DNA of 64,000 nt from Streptomyces panaciradicis (GTDB lineage Bacteria; Actinomycetota; Actinomycetes; Streptomycetales; Streptomycetaceae): assembly GCF_023516615.1 (NCBI RefSeq), contig NZ_JAMGBF010000050.1, positions 54,348-118,347 on the forward strand, given 5' to 3'. Positions 18,423 through 28,200 of this stretch are shown here, in pieces (positions within the stretch are counted from its first letter, which is position 1; every line of letters starts with the position of its first letter). The notes below the pieces were generated by a model, which saw only the letters and a program-made list of their open reading frames with translations, was not told where the DNA came from and made no database searches. The translations under genes and the position numbers were made by a program.

Positions 18423-18812
18423 ATGACCCGTTACCAATGCGGATCTTGCTCGTATCAGAGCGACCATCTCGGCGAGGCGCAACAGCACTCGCACCAGACG
18501 GGCCACGTTTGCATCGGCAAGGACGGTGCCGGGCCAGCCGGAGGTAAGTTCGGCAAAGTCAGGGTCGCGGTTAAGGTCGGCGCCAGCGTTCTGGCCGCCA
18601 CCACCATCGGGGTCCTTACCTGGAAGTACAAGGGGCTTCAGGAAGAGCATGAGGAGCTCCAGGCGAAGCACGAGGGGCTCCTGTCCATGGCTGCCGGACT
18701 GGTCGTGCAGTTGGCGGAGTCGACGGCGGAGAATGAGAGCCTGAAGTCGGAGAACGACTACTTGAAGTCAGCCACCGGTGCCTCGAAGACGCTCAAGAGC
18801 TACGACTGCTGA
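18423..18812 (+). CDS. small zinc-finger, membrane-anchored coiled-coil protein
   Basis: This 129-residue protein begins with a C2H2-like finger (CGSC, then HSHQTGH, about residues 6-28). A hydrophobic segment follows (VGASVLAATTIGVLTW, about residues 52-67). The rest is an acidic coiled coil (LQEEHEELQAKHEGL through ENESLKSENDYLKS). The ATG at 18423 sits behind GAGAGGAA at a good distance. I see no catalytic motif. It precedes the ApeA-like HEPN gene by 147 bases on the same strand, so it may supply a membrane anchor or an oligomerisation scaffold for that gene, but this is inference from position only. Confidence 0.6.
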   Translation: MTRYQCGSCSYQSDHLGEAQQHSHQTGHVCIGKDGAGPAGGKFGKVRVAVKVGASVLAATTIGVLTWKYKGLQEEHEELQAKHEGLLSMAAGLVVQLAESTAENESLKSENDYLKSATGASKTLKSYDC

Positions 18813-18959
18813 GTGAGGGCGTACTACAGGTAGGGCCACTGGCGGACGGGTGCCCCGGAGTTCGATGCTCGAACAACGCGGGAACGGCCGCTCAGGCCGG
18901 GAGCTGTGGCCTGGTGGTTGGGTGTGGCGGGCGGCAAGGGTGCGCTATTTTCGTACCAT

Positions 18960-20360
18960 ATGGAAGACACTTTCCCGCTGCGTCAGGCCGTCCTCGCCTG
19001 GCTTGAACAGGCACGGGACCTGCCCTCGATACCCCAGGCGATCACCGATGTAGCGCTGTCGACGCAGCCGGAGTTCGATGCCGTGGTCAACGCGGTGGTG
19101 GGCGCCGCGCCGAAATCCGAACACCGCGACCTGTACGGCAAGGCCGATGGTGACTGGGTGCCCCGATGGTCCACGCTCCTGGGCGGATCAGGGCTCGGGG
19201 ACGCGACCCGTCTGGTTGCCCAGGGGGCGACGGTGCCGGTGGAAGAGGTTGCGGACAGCTTCGTCGCTTTCTGTACGGCGCCCGCGCCGGCAGTGGAGGA
19301 CTGGCTGCTGCTGAGCGGCGAACTCCCCGAGGGGACACGGATCCCGCTGGGCCGGTACACCCTGCAGACTTTCACCGCTGACGAGCTGAGGCAGTTGGGT
19401 CCGATGCCGGCCCTCCACGGCCTTCAGCCGGGCGGGCTCGACCTCCGTCTCCTGGCTGGTGCGCCGTTCGTCCACGCCCCCGATCCGGACCGTGCCTCGG
19501 ACCGCAGTGGCGCGCCCTGGTTCGATTTCACCGGCCCGCGGCCGGAGGCCCGGCACTGGAGGGCGCTGCTGCCGCTGATCCTGTGGAGTCCCGAACTCCT
19601 GCATGTCAACGCGGTGTTCGATGTTGAGCGCGGCCGCGAGTTCGGGCTGCACCCAAACCACGTGCCCACCACCCTCCAGATCTACGAGGACCATGACGGC
19701 AGGCAGGAGGAAGTCGAGGTCCGCGAGACCGGCACCTTCCACGTCACCCAGGCGCAACTCCCGCGCCTGCAAGCCTTCTGCGCCGCCGTGACCGCAAAGA
19801 TCGACGCTGTCATGGACGGCGCCACCAGCAGCCGAAGGCTGCCCAGGAGGCGCGCCCTGCGCTTGGAGCGCGCGGCCCGGCACCTGCTGCAGGCCCACCA
19901 GCGCACTCACAGCGACTACGGCGTGTGGGAGCAGGAGGCCGACGAGCTGCACCTGGACTACGTCATCACGCTGGAAGCCCTGATGGCTAGCCCCGACGAC
20001 AAGCACGAGGGCGTCAGCGAAAGGATCCGGTCCCGTGCAGCCGCCCTGTTCCTTACCCCGTCCCTGCGCCAGCAGGTCGAGACAATTGTGCAGGAGGCGT
20101 ACAGCGCGCGCTCCAAGTACGTGCACGGGGACGTCCTCAAGGACCAGGAGGAGAGCGAGAAACTGGCCGCCCTGCGTGACCTCAGGCTGATCGTGCGGCA
20201 GGTTGTTCTGCGCTGGCTCGTCCTCACCCCTTGCGACACTGAAGACCTCGCCCCCCTCCTCGACGCTGCTGCTGCCGGCACCGGCCGCGAACGCGCTATC
20301 GATGAACCCCTGCGTGCCTTCTTCCGCGCAACGCCGCCGCAGGACCGCCTCGGGCTCTGA
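18960..20360 (+). CDS. ApeA-like HEPN-domain protein
   Basis: This 466-residue protein ends in a helical domain with RSKYVH at about residue 384, preceded by YVITLEALMAS and ISER-type helices. That pattern matches the HEPN fold of ApeA-type abortive-infection proteins, in which Arg and His form an RNase site, and RSKYVH fits R-x4-6-H. The N-terminal 300 residues are a divergent region that probably recognises a phage feature. I chose the ATG at 18960, though an upstream GTG at 18906 keeps the frame open; neither has a strong ribosome site. The gene is convergent with the DISARM-like methylase. Known relatives cut host tRNA or translation components on infection; for this protein that is inferred. 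Confidence 0.7.
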   Translation: MEDTFPLRQAVLAWLEQARDLPSIPQAITDVALSTQPEFDAVVNAVVGAAPKSEHRDLYGKADGDWVPRWSTLLGGSGLGDATRLVAQGATVPVEEVADSFVAFCTAPAPAVEDWLLLSGELPEGTRIPLGRYTLQTFTADELRQLGPMPALHGLQPGGLDLRLLAGAPFVHAPDPDRASDRSGAPWFDFTGPRPEARHWRALLPLILWSPELLHVNAVFDVERGREFGLHPNHVPTTLQIYEDHDGRQEEVEVRETGTFHVTQAQLPRLQAFCAAVTAKIDAVMDGATSSRRLPRRRALRLERAARHLLQAHQRTHSDYGVWEQEADELHLDYVITLEALMASPDDKHEGVSERIRSRAAALFLTPSLRQQVETIVQEAYSARSKYVHGDVLKDQEESEKLAALRDLRLIVRQVVLRWLVLTPCDTEDLAPLLDAAAAGTGRERAIDEPLRAFFRATPPQDRLGL

Positions 20361-20535
20361 GCCGGACCATAGTGCCGGTCGTGAGCAGTGCGACGCGGCC
20401 CGCTGTTCCTGGGCAGGCGACTGGCAGCAGTGCGAGGGCAGTCGCCGGCGGGCGGTCCGCGTGCTGGGGCCGTCCCCGGTCCTCCTGGCTGGCTTGGGCC
20501 AGGCCGGGATGTGGCAGGCACCGGCACCGGGGGAG

Positions 20536-22623
20536 TCAGGTGGTGCTGAACTCCGCTACCGCCGCCGTGGCTCGCTGGTCTGCCTCTGCTTGCAGGGTCT
20601 CCCAGTCGGCGGCCACCTGGCGTGTTCCTGTCGCCAAGACCGCGGCGCGTACGGCGGTGCGGACATCGCCGGGACCCACCCGCAGCCCAGCTCCCCTAAG
20701 ACCCTGGATTTCCGACAGCGCCTGCGCGGCGGCCTGGTCGAGGTCGGGGGCTGCCCCGGCAGACGTGCCCGCGGCGTCCCGGCACAGCACGATGACGTCG
20801 ATGCGGTTGGGCTCCGCCGCTGCGGTCTTGGAGAGACTGGTCGCCACTTCGGCGATCACGGCGCGGGTCGTGGTAACGGTGAAGCCGGCGTCGGACAGCG
20901 ACCGCATAAGAGCGCACCAGCCCGTGGTCTGCGACTGGTGGAAGCTGAACAGGAGGCAGCCGCCGGGCTTGAGGACGCGCCGGCACTCGCGCCAGACACG
21001 GGCTGCGGTGGCTTGGAATCCATCAGGGGCGGCGTTCTGTACTTCCTGGACGGCCCGGGTGCTGGGCATGTCCGGGTAGCCCTGGTAGGGGCGCATGGCG
21101 CTGAGCCACGCGTGGAAGAAGTCGGCCAGTTCCGAGTAGTGGACGTTGTCGACGTAGGGGGGGTCGGTGACGATGAGGTCCACGCTGTTGTCGGGGAGAT
21201 CCGTCTGTGAGGCGTCGCCGGTGGTGGTGTAGGCCGTTGCGGGATTCCGCACGAACTGCTGCCACGTCGTGCTCAGGGGGCGGGCGACGGGCAGCGAGGA
21301 CTGGTCGACGGCGAGGATCCGGCCGGCCTCGGCCCTGAAGTCCAACGGGGTGCTCTTGTACTGGGCTGCTTTGTGCAGCCGGGTGAGCACCCCGGAGAAC
21401 CCGGCCGATCCCCCCTGGGCGCCCCAGGGGTCTCCTTCGACGCTGCACCGCTCCGGTCGCAGTACGTGGTTGTGGAAGACCGAGCGGACCGGGCCGGTGC
21501 CCTCCCCCTTGTAAGAGCAGAACAGGTTGTGGTGTTCGACGGTTCTGCCGAACGATGCGATGAGCGCCTCGCGTTCCGCGGACGCCCCGGGGAGATCACG
21601 CAGCGCCGCGCCGATCAGTCCCAGGCTGTAGCGCTGGCGCTCGTTGAAGAACCGCTCCCAGGAGTCGTACCCCCAGCGCAGCGCCTGGATGGTGCTGACG
21701 CCTTCCTCCAGCGCGCCGAGCGGGCGTACGAGCTCATCGGGGGATGTGTCGGCGAGGGACTTTGCTGCCTTGTCGTACAGGCAGAGGTCGAAGTCGTCGA
21801 TCGCCCGGTACTCACGCTGGCCGTCGGCGCGCAGCACCAGCTTCGCGTACATGCGCCGCTCCGGGACGGCGCCGTTCAGCGCGGCAATGACAGGGGTGCG
21901 GTGACCGTGACGGCACGTCATGAATCTTCCACGGGCGGCCCCTTGGAACGAGAAGGCCATGCCGCAGGCGGGACAGTGCCCCCTCTCGTCCTTGCTCAGG
22001 TCGGTGACGCAGACGCCCCGGCAGCCCGGGCATACGGCCTGGGCGCGCGGGAATCGGCGCGGGTATGCATGGCGGGCGAACACTCGGGTGGTGAAGAGCT
22101 CCACGTCCTCGCCGCACTCCGGGCAGTACGCGAGGGCGACCCAGAAGTAGTGCAGGACCGGTTCGTTGGAGGCGGTGCGGTGCAATTCCTGGACGGGACG
22201 GGCGCACTTCCTGACGACCTGCCCGAAGAGGTCCGCGAGCACCTCTAGATCCCATGGTTGCAGCGCCTGCCGCTGGGTGAGCGTCGCGACGGGGTTGATG
22301 TCGCGACCGACAACGGCGGCCCCGAGTTTGGCCGCCTCGACGAGGGTGGTGCCCGATCCGGCGAATGGATCATAGACGACGAGCCCCCGCAGCCTGGCCG
22401 CGGCGTCCGCAACAGAGTCGTCCGGCCCGGACACCGCAGCCAACAGTAAGTGGCGTGCGACGCTGCCCAGGCGCCTCGCCCACCACTTGTGCACGTAGGT
22501 CGCGGGCCGGTGCACCTCCTTGCGCCACGACTCGTGCTCGGCGATCCGGCTCCACTCCACTGGCGCCGGCCCGGCCTCGAGAAGTGACACCGGGGGAAGG
22601 CCCGCCCCTGGCTTCTCGTTCAT
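20536..22623 (-). CDS. DUF1156-type DNA methyltransferase of a DISARM-like locus
   Basis: This 695-residue DNA amino-methylase has an N-terminal HKWWARR segment (about residues 45-51) typical of DUF1156 enzymes. The AdoMet motif DPFAGSGTT is at about residue 85 and the catalytic TDPPY at about residue 485. The order, binding motif before DPPY, and a long insert between them with zinc ribbons (CPEC, CPGC, CPAC), are usual for this family. Modification of adenine N6 or cytosine N4 is expected. It is divergent from the drmE-like gene across about 116 bases. In DISARM the methylase marks host DNA so that the drm genes attack unmarked DNA. Described DISARM methylases are DrmMI or the cytosine-C5 enzyme DrmMII; a DUF1156 enzyme in that role is noteworthy. 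It ends convergently with the HEPN gene. Confidence 0.8.
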   Translation of the reverse strand: MNEKPGAGLPPVSLLEAGPAPVEWSRIAEHESWRKEVHRPATYVHKWWARRLGSVARHLLLAAVSGPDDSVADAAARLRGLVVYDPFAGSGTTLVEAAKLGAAVVGRDINPVATLTQRQALQPWDLEVLADLFGQVVRKCARPVQELHRTASNEPVLHYFWVALAYCPECGEDVELFTTRVFARHAYPRRFPRAQAVCPGCRGVCVTDLSKDERGHCPACGMAFSFQGAARGRFMTCRHGHRTPVIAALNGAVPERRMYAKLVLRADGQREYRAIDDFDLCLYDKAAKSLADTSPDELVRPLGALEEGVSTIQALRWGYDSWERFFNERQRYSLGLIGAALRDLPGASAEREALIASFGRTVEHHNLFCSYKGEGTGPVRSVFHNHVLRPERCSVEGDPWGAQGGSAGFSGVLTRLHKAAQYKSTPLDFRAEAGRILAVDQSSLPVARPLSTTWQQFVRNPATAYTTTGDASQTDLPDNSVDLIVTDPPYVDNVHYSELADFFHAWLSAMRPYQGYPDMPSTRAVQEVQNAAPDGFQATAARVWRECRRVLKPGGCLLFSFHQSQTTGWCALMRSLSDAGFTVTTTRAVIAEVATSLSKTAAAEPNRIDVIVLCRDAAGTSAGAAPDLDQAAAQALSEIQGLRGAGLRVGPGDVRTAVRAAVLATGTRQVAADWETLQAEADQRATAAVAEFSTT

Positions 22624-22742
22624 GTGTACGCCCCCGGTGGTCCGAACCCGGATCCACCGCCCTCGGATTGGGCAGGAGCAGGTGACGGCCTGTCAACGTG
22701 CGTTACTGTAACGGCAGGTAGTGGGGGGATACCAGGTGGGTG
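22624..22742. promoter_or_regulatory. divergent promoter region of DISARM-like locus
   Basis: These 119 bases separate the methylase and drmE-like start codons and must hold both promoters. A TTACTGTAAC block at about 22702-22711 is a near-palindrome and the most AT-rich spot, so it could be a -10 region or an operator. No terminator-like hairpin is visible. Confidence 0.4.
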
Positions 22743-25241
22743 ATGGCACGCGTGACGTATCTGGACTGTCTCGTCCCTCCCGACGCAGACCCGGCCGACT
22801 TCTTCGAGCGCGTGCAGGCCCTTCGCATGACGGACCGCGGCCGCACCGTCGATCTCGGTCCACTGGACCGCGCCACCCTGACCCTGCTGTCCCGCGCCTT
22901 ATCGAGCGACCAACACAGCGTGTACCTGGGACTCCCGCGCGGGCGGCACGACCTGGCCGTGCTGATCGGGATCTACCTCCAGCTCATACGGCGCGGCGCA
23001 GAGCTGACCGGCGGATCGCCCTGTCCGGTCCCTGACGGACCGGTGGTTGTCGTCGGATTGCGCACCAACGTCACCGTACGGCTGGCACAGCTCGCGATCG
23101 GCCGACAGAACCTCTCGCGAGCCCTGCGCATGCAGAGAATCCGCGGTGACGGGCGGGTTGTTGACCTCCAAGGAAGGATCACCAGGGCTGTCGACTCGCC
23201 CTCGGGACTGTTCTACCTCAACACCGCGCTCGGCAGGCCCTCACTGGGGAGCAGCGTCGGCACCGTCGTCATCGACCGCACCAGCATGGCCAACGACCAG
23301 TCCTGGGAGCGCGCGTTGGCCTGGGCGAGCGAGCACGACGCCGCTCGCGTCGTAGGCGTCGCCGACCTGGGCACCCAGCCGGGCAGCAGCAGGGCCTGGA
23401 CCCAATGGCCGTGGACTCCCGCGCTGCGCACCGACGTGCGGCACACCCTCGGACACCGCTCCGCATACGGCCCCCTGACCAGCAACGCCCTCCTCGCCCA
23501 TCGCCCGGCAGCCGCACCAAGCGTGGCGGTATACCGCCACGAGCAGCTCGCCGAGCTGTACCGGACCGTCGTGGCGGGTGTGGTTGCAGCACGGCGTATC
23601 CACACGTCGGAGCCCTGGCCACAGCCGATCGCCGACGCCGTGCGCCTGCTCAACCTGCTGTGGTGCAGCTGGGGTTCGATCGGAAAGCAAGACGCCTGGC
23701 AGGTGCTGATGGGGCGCGGCAGCGGCGCACGGGCGCTGGCCCGGTCGGTGTCCCGCGGGACATTGGAGGGCCGGGCCGGGCCGTGGGGGCTGTTCCGCGA
23801 AACCCAATGGCCCGACCTCCGGCGCAGCGTGCTGGACCTGTATGAACTGCTCTACGACGACAACCCCCGCCGGGACCTGCTGCTTGCGCTGATCGCCTGG
23901 GCACGGGCCGACCGGGCAGACGTCCCCGTTCTCGTCCGCACCCGCTCCCGCTCTGCCGCCGCCGCTGTCGCCGAGGAGCTGGCCGACACGCTCGGCGGCG
24001 ACGCCGACTCCCTGCTGCTCGCTCCCCGGTCCGGGCCCGCCGCCAGCAGGGGAGCCGGAACGCTGCATGTGATGCCCTATACAGAACGCCTGCCCTGGGA
24101 CGCCTCGCCGAGGCTCGAGCTCCACCTCGGTGTCCCCGCGGCCTCACGCACCGGCGTGCTGTTCTCCGGTGCTGCCGATGAACACCTCGCCGTTGTAGAG
24201 CAAAGCGAGTACACCTGGCTGGAACGTTCAGCCGACCTGGCGCTGCACGGCTGGCACGAGCAGATACGCCAGACCGCCGCGGTGCTGAGGCTGGGCGAGG
24301 TACCAGAGCGGGTGACGCCCCCGCTGCCCGTCGCGTACGGCCCCGTCGACCTCTCCAGACCGTCCACCGCACCAGAAGAGCCGCCCCAGCACGACAGTCG
24401 GCTCGCCCTCGACCTCTCAGCGCTCTTCGAGGACTACGACGCCCCGGCCAGGGCCATCGGCACCTCGGCGGACCCCGGCCGCAGCGCCACAGCGGTGGCG
24501 GCCGCGGACGACCCGGTGCCGGCCACGGCCGTGCTCACCGAACCCGAAGGGGCAGTGCTCTGGCTGCGCAGCGACGAGCAGGTCGACGTCCTCATCGGCC
24601 AGCGCTACGCCAGGGTGCCCGTGACCGCACTCACCCCCGGCAGCCGGCTCCTGCGCGCACGCGGCGACGGGCAGTCCAGACTCCACGACCGGCTCGTCAT
24701 GGTGATGCACGACAGCGCCGAAGTGACCGCCATGGACACGATGATCGGCTTCTTCCGCCAGGCCATCACCACCGTGCACGAGCAACGAGGGTCGTGGCCA
24801 AACGTGCTCACCGCCCTGAAGAACCTCGGGAGCGAGGTCTCGTCATGGCAGGCGGTGAGCAAATGGGCCGACGGCAGCGTCATTGCCCCGGAGGACCCGC
24901 AAGACATCCACCGGGTTGCCCTGCTGGCCCGGGACACCCGCCTGACCGCAGGAGGCACCTGGCAGCGCCTGGCCCGCATGGCGGAGGAACTACGCCGCTT
25001 ACACCGGGCGCTGGGCCACACCGCGGCGGCGGCGATGACCGAGGCCGCACGGGGCACGGAAGGCCCCGCGCTGCGCCAGCTGAAGACACTGTGCTCCGGG
25101 ATCGACGTCTCGGAGGTCCTCGAGGAGTTCGACCTGGTCGTCGTCCGCAGCGTCGGCGGCCAGAAGAGCGTGTCCACAACCGCCCTGGGCCGCGTGCCAG
25201 GCCCCCGCAGCGCAAGCAGCTCACCACAGGAGGCGCCGTGA
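22743..25241 (+). CDS. DrmE-like DISARM protein
   Basis: This 832-residue protein is the first gene of the drm operon; its stop overlaps the drmA start. I see no intact catalytic motif. The first third alternates hydrophobic strands and helices like a helicase core (HSVYLGLPRGRHDLAVL, VVVVGLRTNV, TVVIDRT), but lacks a Walker lysine and a DExx box, so it may be an inactive helicase-like fold. Size and place fit DrmE, the class 2 DISARM protein of unknown function; the assignment rests on context more than on motifs. The start is either the ATG at 22743 or the GTG just before it, with AGGTGG close upstream. It would act with DrmA and DrmB in the cytoplasm on incoming DNA. Confidence 0.55.
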   Translation: MARVTYLDCLVPPDADPADFFERVQALRMTDRGRTVDLGPLDRATLTLLSRALSSDQHSVYLGLPRGRHDLAVLIGIYLQLIRRGAELTGGSPCPVPDGPVVVVGLRTNVTVRLAQLAIGRQNLSRALRMQRIRGDGRVVDLQGRITRAVDSPSGLFYLNTALGRPSLGSSVGTVVIDRTSMANDQSWERALAWASEHDAARVVGVADLGTQPGSSRAWTQWPWTPALRTDVRHTLGHRSAYGPLTSNALLAHRPAAAPSVAVYRHEQLAELYRTVVAGVVAARRIHTSEPWPQPIADAVRLLNLLWCSWGSIGKQDAWQVLMGRGSGARALARSVSRGTLEGRAGPWGLFRETQWPDLRRSVLDLYELLYDDNPRRDLLLALIAWARADRADVPVLVRTRSRSAAAAVAEELADTLGGDADSLLLAPRSGPAASRGAGTLHVMPYTERLPWDASPRLELHLGVPAASRTGVLFSGAADEHLAVVEQSEYTWLERSADLALHGWHEQIRQTAAVLRLGEVPERVTPPLPVAYGPVDLSRPSTAPEEPPQHDSRLALDLSALFEDYDAPARAIGTSADPGRSATAVAAADDPVPATAVLTEPEGAVLWLRSDEQVDVLIGQRYARVPVTALTPGSRLLRARGDGQSRLHDRLVMVMHDSAEVTAMDTMIGFFRQAITTVHEQRGSWPNVLTALKNLGSEVSSWQAVSKWADGSVIAPEDPQDIHRVALLARDTRLTAGGTWQRLARMAEELRRLHRALGHTAAAAMTEAARGTEGPALRQLKTLCSGIDVSEVLEEFDLVVVRSVGGQKSVSTTALGRVPGPRSASSSPQEAP

Positions 25242-28200
25242 ACGATGCCCGCAACAACCCGCTGGCGCCGCACCCCGACAGCGCTGCGGACAACCAGCGG
25301 GAGACGGTGCTGATCGACCACCTGACGCAGGTCCTCGCCGACAGGCTCGCCGACCGTAGCGGAGCGCCGCACAAACCCCCGTGGACACCACGCGACCACG
25401 TCGTCGTCGGCGTGCTGCCCGCCGTCGCGGTCCCGCCGCAACAGCCCCCGGCACCAGACGAGGCGACGGCCGACCCGGGCCGCCGGCCCGTCGAATCCCT
25501 GCGCGGCACACAGGCGCCCCCGGTCCTGGCACTCGACTTCCGGGTGGGCACCGCCCCCGGCCGCCGGACCGCACAACTCGCCGTCCACTGCCGATTCGCC
25601 CTGTACCTGGAGGACATCGCCAGCTACGCCGAGCACATGGAGTACCTGCGCGGCGACGAAGACCCCTCCGGCGCACAGGCCCGGCCGGGAGAGCTGCTGG
25701 GCGTCTGGCGCCGCCATGACGTCCACGTGCCCGACCTGGTCATCGAAGTGCCGCTCGGGGAAGGCGACCTCGATCCGCACGCGCTCAGCGAGGCCCAGCA
25801 GGTGCTGGACCGGGCGGTCCGCCGAGCGGTGGACGCGCACTTCGCCCGCCCCGAGGCCCGTCGCCCGCTCACCGCGGGGCCGCAGAGCCGCCAGGGGCGG
25901 CGCAGGCGCAATGTGCTCCCCGCGGAGGCCATGGCCGACGAGGAGGCATTCCACCGCCACGTCGCGGCACTGCTGGACCGCGACACCGCCCCCTGCGCAC
26001 CTCAACTGGTGCTGTCCGCGCACGCCCAGGCCCTGGACGGCGGCGACCACCTCATACGCGTCTCCCTGCACAACCAAAGCGATACGGCGCAGAGCGACTG
26101 GCAGGACCTCTCCGTGTACGACTGCCGCTTCGCGGTCTTCCCCGGAGACGGCATCAGCATCGTGCCCCAGCGCTTCCACCTCGCCCCCCGCGATTACCGC
26201 CTGGAGGAGCTGGCGGAGGTGATCGGTCGCGGCACCGGCTGCGCAGCCGTTCCCCACGGCAGCGGTCTGCGGACCGAGACCCTGCCCATCCATGTCCAAC
26301 GCACCGTCGTGCCCCGCCAAGCCGGGGTGCGACACCCGCGGTGGCGTGAGCTGGCCGACGATCCGACCCCGATCCTGGACTCCGTCGAGGTCGCGATGGC
26401 CCGCTACGCCCGGGAGTTCGCCGCCGCCTGCCGTGCCGCCCAGCAGCTGCCGCACCACAAGGCCATCGAAGCCGACCGCGCCCAGTTCGACGACGAGGCC
26501 AGGCGGTTCGGCCTCGGCCGCGAGTGCCTGGACCTGGACCCGGACCTCAAGCATGCCTTCCGGCTCGCCAACGAGGTCTTCGCCCGCGTCAACGACGGCC
26601 GCCCGTACGACAGTTGGCGGCTCTTCCAACTGGTCTACATCGTCTCCCACCTGCCGGCCCTCGCCGTGCGCGAGCACCCGCAGCGGACGGACCTGCGCGC
26701 TGAACTCGACCACACCGACGTGCTGTGGTTCCCCGCGGGCGGGGGGAAGACCGAGGCGTACCTGGGACTGATCCTCACAGCCCTGTTCTACGACCGGCTG
26801 CGAGGCAAGCACGCAGGGGTCACCGCCTGGCTGCGCTTCCCGCTGCGCATGCTCAGCGTGCAGCAACTCGACCGCACCCTGCGCATGCTGATCGCCGCCG
26901 AGGAGCTCCGCGTCGAACGCCGGATCGGATCCCCCCACGACGACCCGTTCGCGCTCGGCTACCTCGCCGGCGGCACGGGCAGCCCCAACGATCTCCACTG
27001 GGATGGGGGCTGGTGGCGCGGCTGGGAGACCGAGGCCGCCGCCACCCGGGCGGGGACCTTCGCCGAAGACCACCTGCGCGACCGGCTCGTGATCACCTGC
27101 CCCTACTGCGAGCGCGACAGCGTACGGCTGCGCCTGGACATCGATGCGGTCCGCCTGCATCACGAGTGCGCCGCCTGCCAGCGGATCCTGCCTCTGCACG
27201 TGAGCGACGTCGAGGTCTACCGCACCCTGCCGGCGATCGTCATCTCCACCGTCGACAAGCTCACCGGGCACAGCTGGTTCCCCGAGTTCACCGCGTTCCA
27301 GCACGGACCGAAGCACCGCTGCGCCGAGCACGGCTACTTCTCCTTCCCGCGTTTCGGAGTCTGCTCGGCCGGGCCGGACCACTGCACCGCGCCGAAGGGC
27401 GGCTACCCGGCGGCCCGCCCGATCAAGGACCCGGTACCGGCACTGACGGTGCAGGACGAGATGCACCTCCTCAAGGAGGAGCTCGGCGCGTTCAACGCGC
27501 ACTACGAAGGCATGATCGCCGAACTCCAGTCAGGAGCAGGCAGCGGCCTGCCCAGCAAGGTACTGGGCGCCTCCGCCACCATCGAGCAGTACCAGGACCA
27601 GCTCCGCCAGCTCTACGGCCGCCGTCCCCGCGCCTTCCCCGCACCGGGATGGACACTCGGCGAGAGCTTCTACACCACGACCCGGCCCGACTTCCGGCGC
27701 GTTCACATCGGAGTGCTCCCGCACAAGCGCCGCAAAGCCGACGTCGCCGCGATCGTGCAGGGCGAGCTCCTCACCGAGATCGCCCGGCTCCAGGAGGAGC
27801 CCAAGGCCCTGCGCGAGCGCCTCGCCCTGCACGGGCTGCCCGACTCGGACCTCCCACGGCTCCTCTTCCCCTACGAGGTCTCCTTGGCCTATGTGAACAG
27901 CAAGCAGCACGGCACCCAGCTCGACGAGGAGCTCGGCCAGCTCTCCGACGACCTGCAGCACGCCGGACTCGACCGCGTCGAGCATGCGGTGCTCACCGGC
28001 GAAGTCCCGGTCCCCGACCTGGCCGCGGCCATCGCCCGGGTCCAACGCGAGCACTTGGACACCCCGCGAGGAGAGCGGCTGCGTGCCCTGGTCGGCACCA
28101 GCGTGCTCAGCCACGGGGTGGACCTCGAGCGCCTCAACCTCCTGGTCCTGGCCGGCATGCCGCCGACCGCCGCCGACTACATCCAGGTCACCGCCCGGGC

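Noticed and set aside
24605..27502. Minus-strand open frame of 965 codons
   Set aside because: It is antisense to the drmE-like and drmA genes, which have all helicase motifs. Its protein is valine-, glycine- and arginine-rich, as expected from the opposite strand of GC-rich codons.
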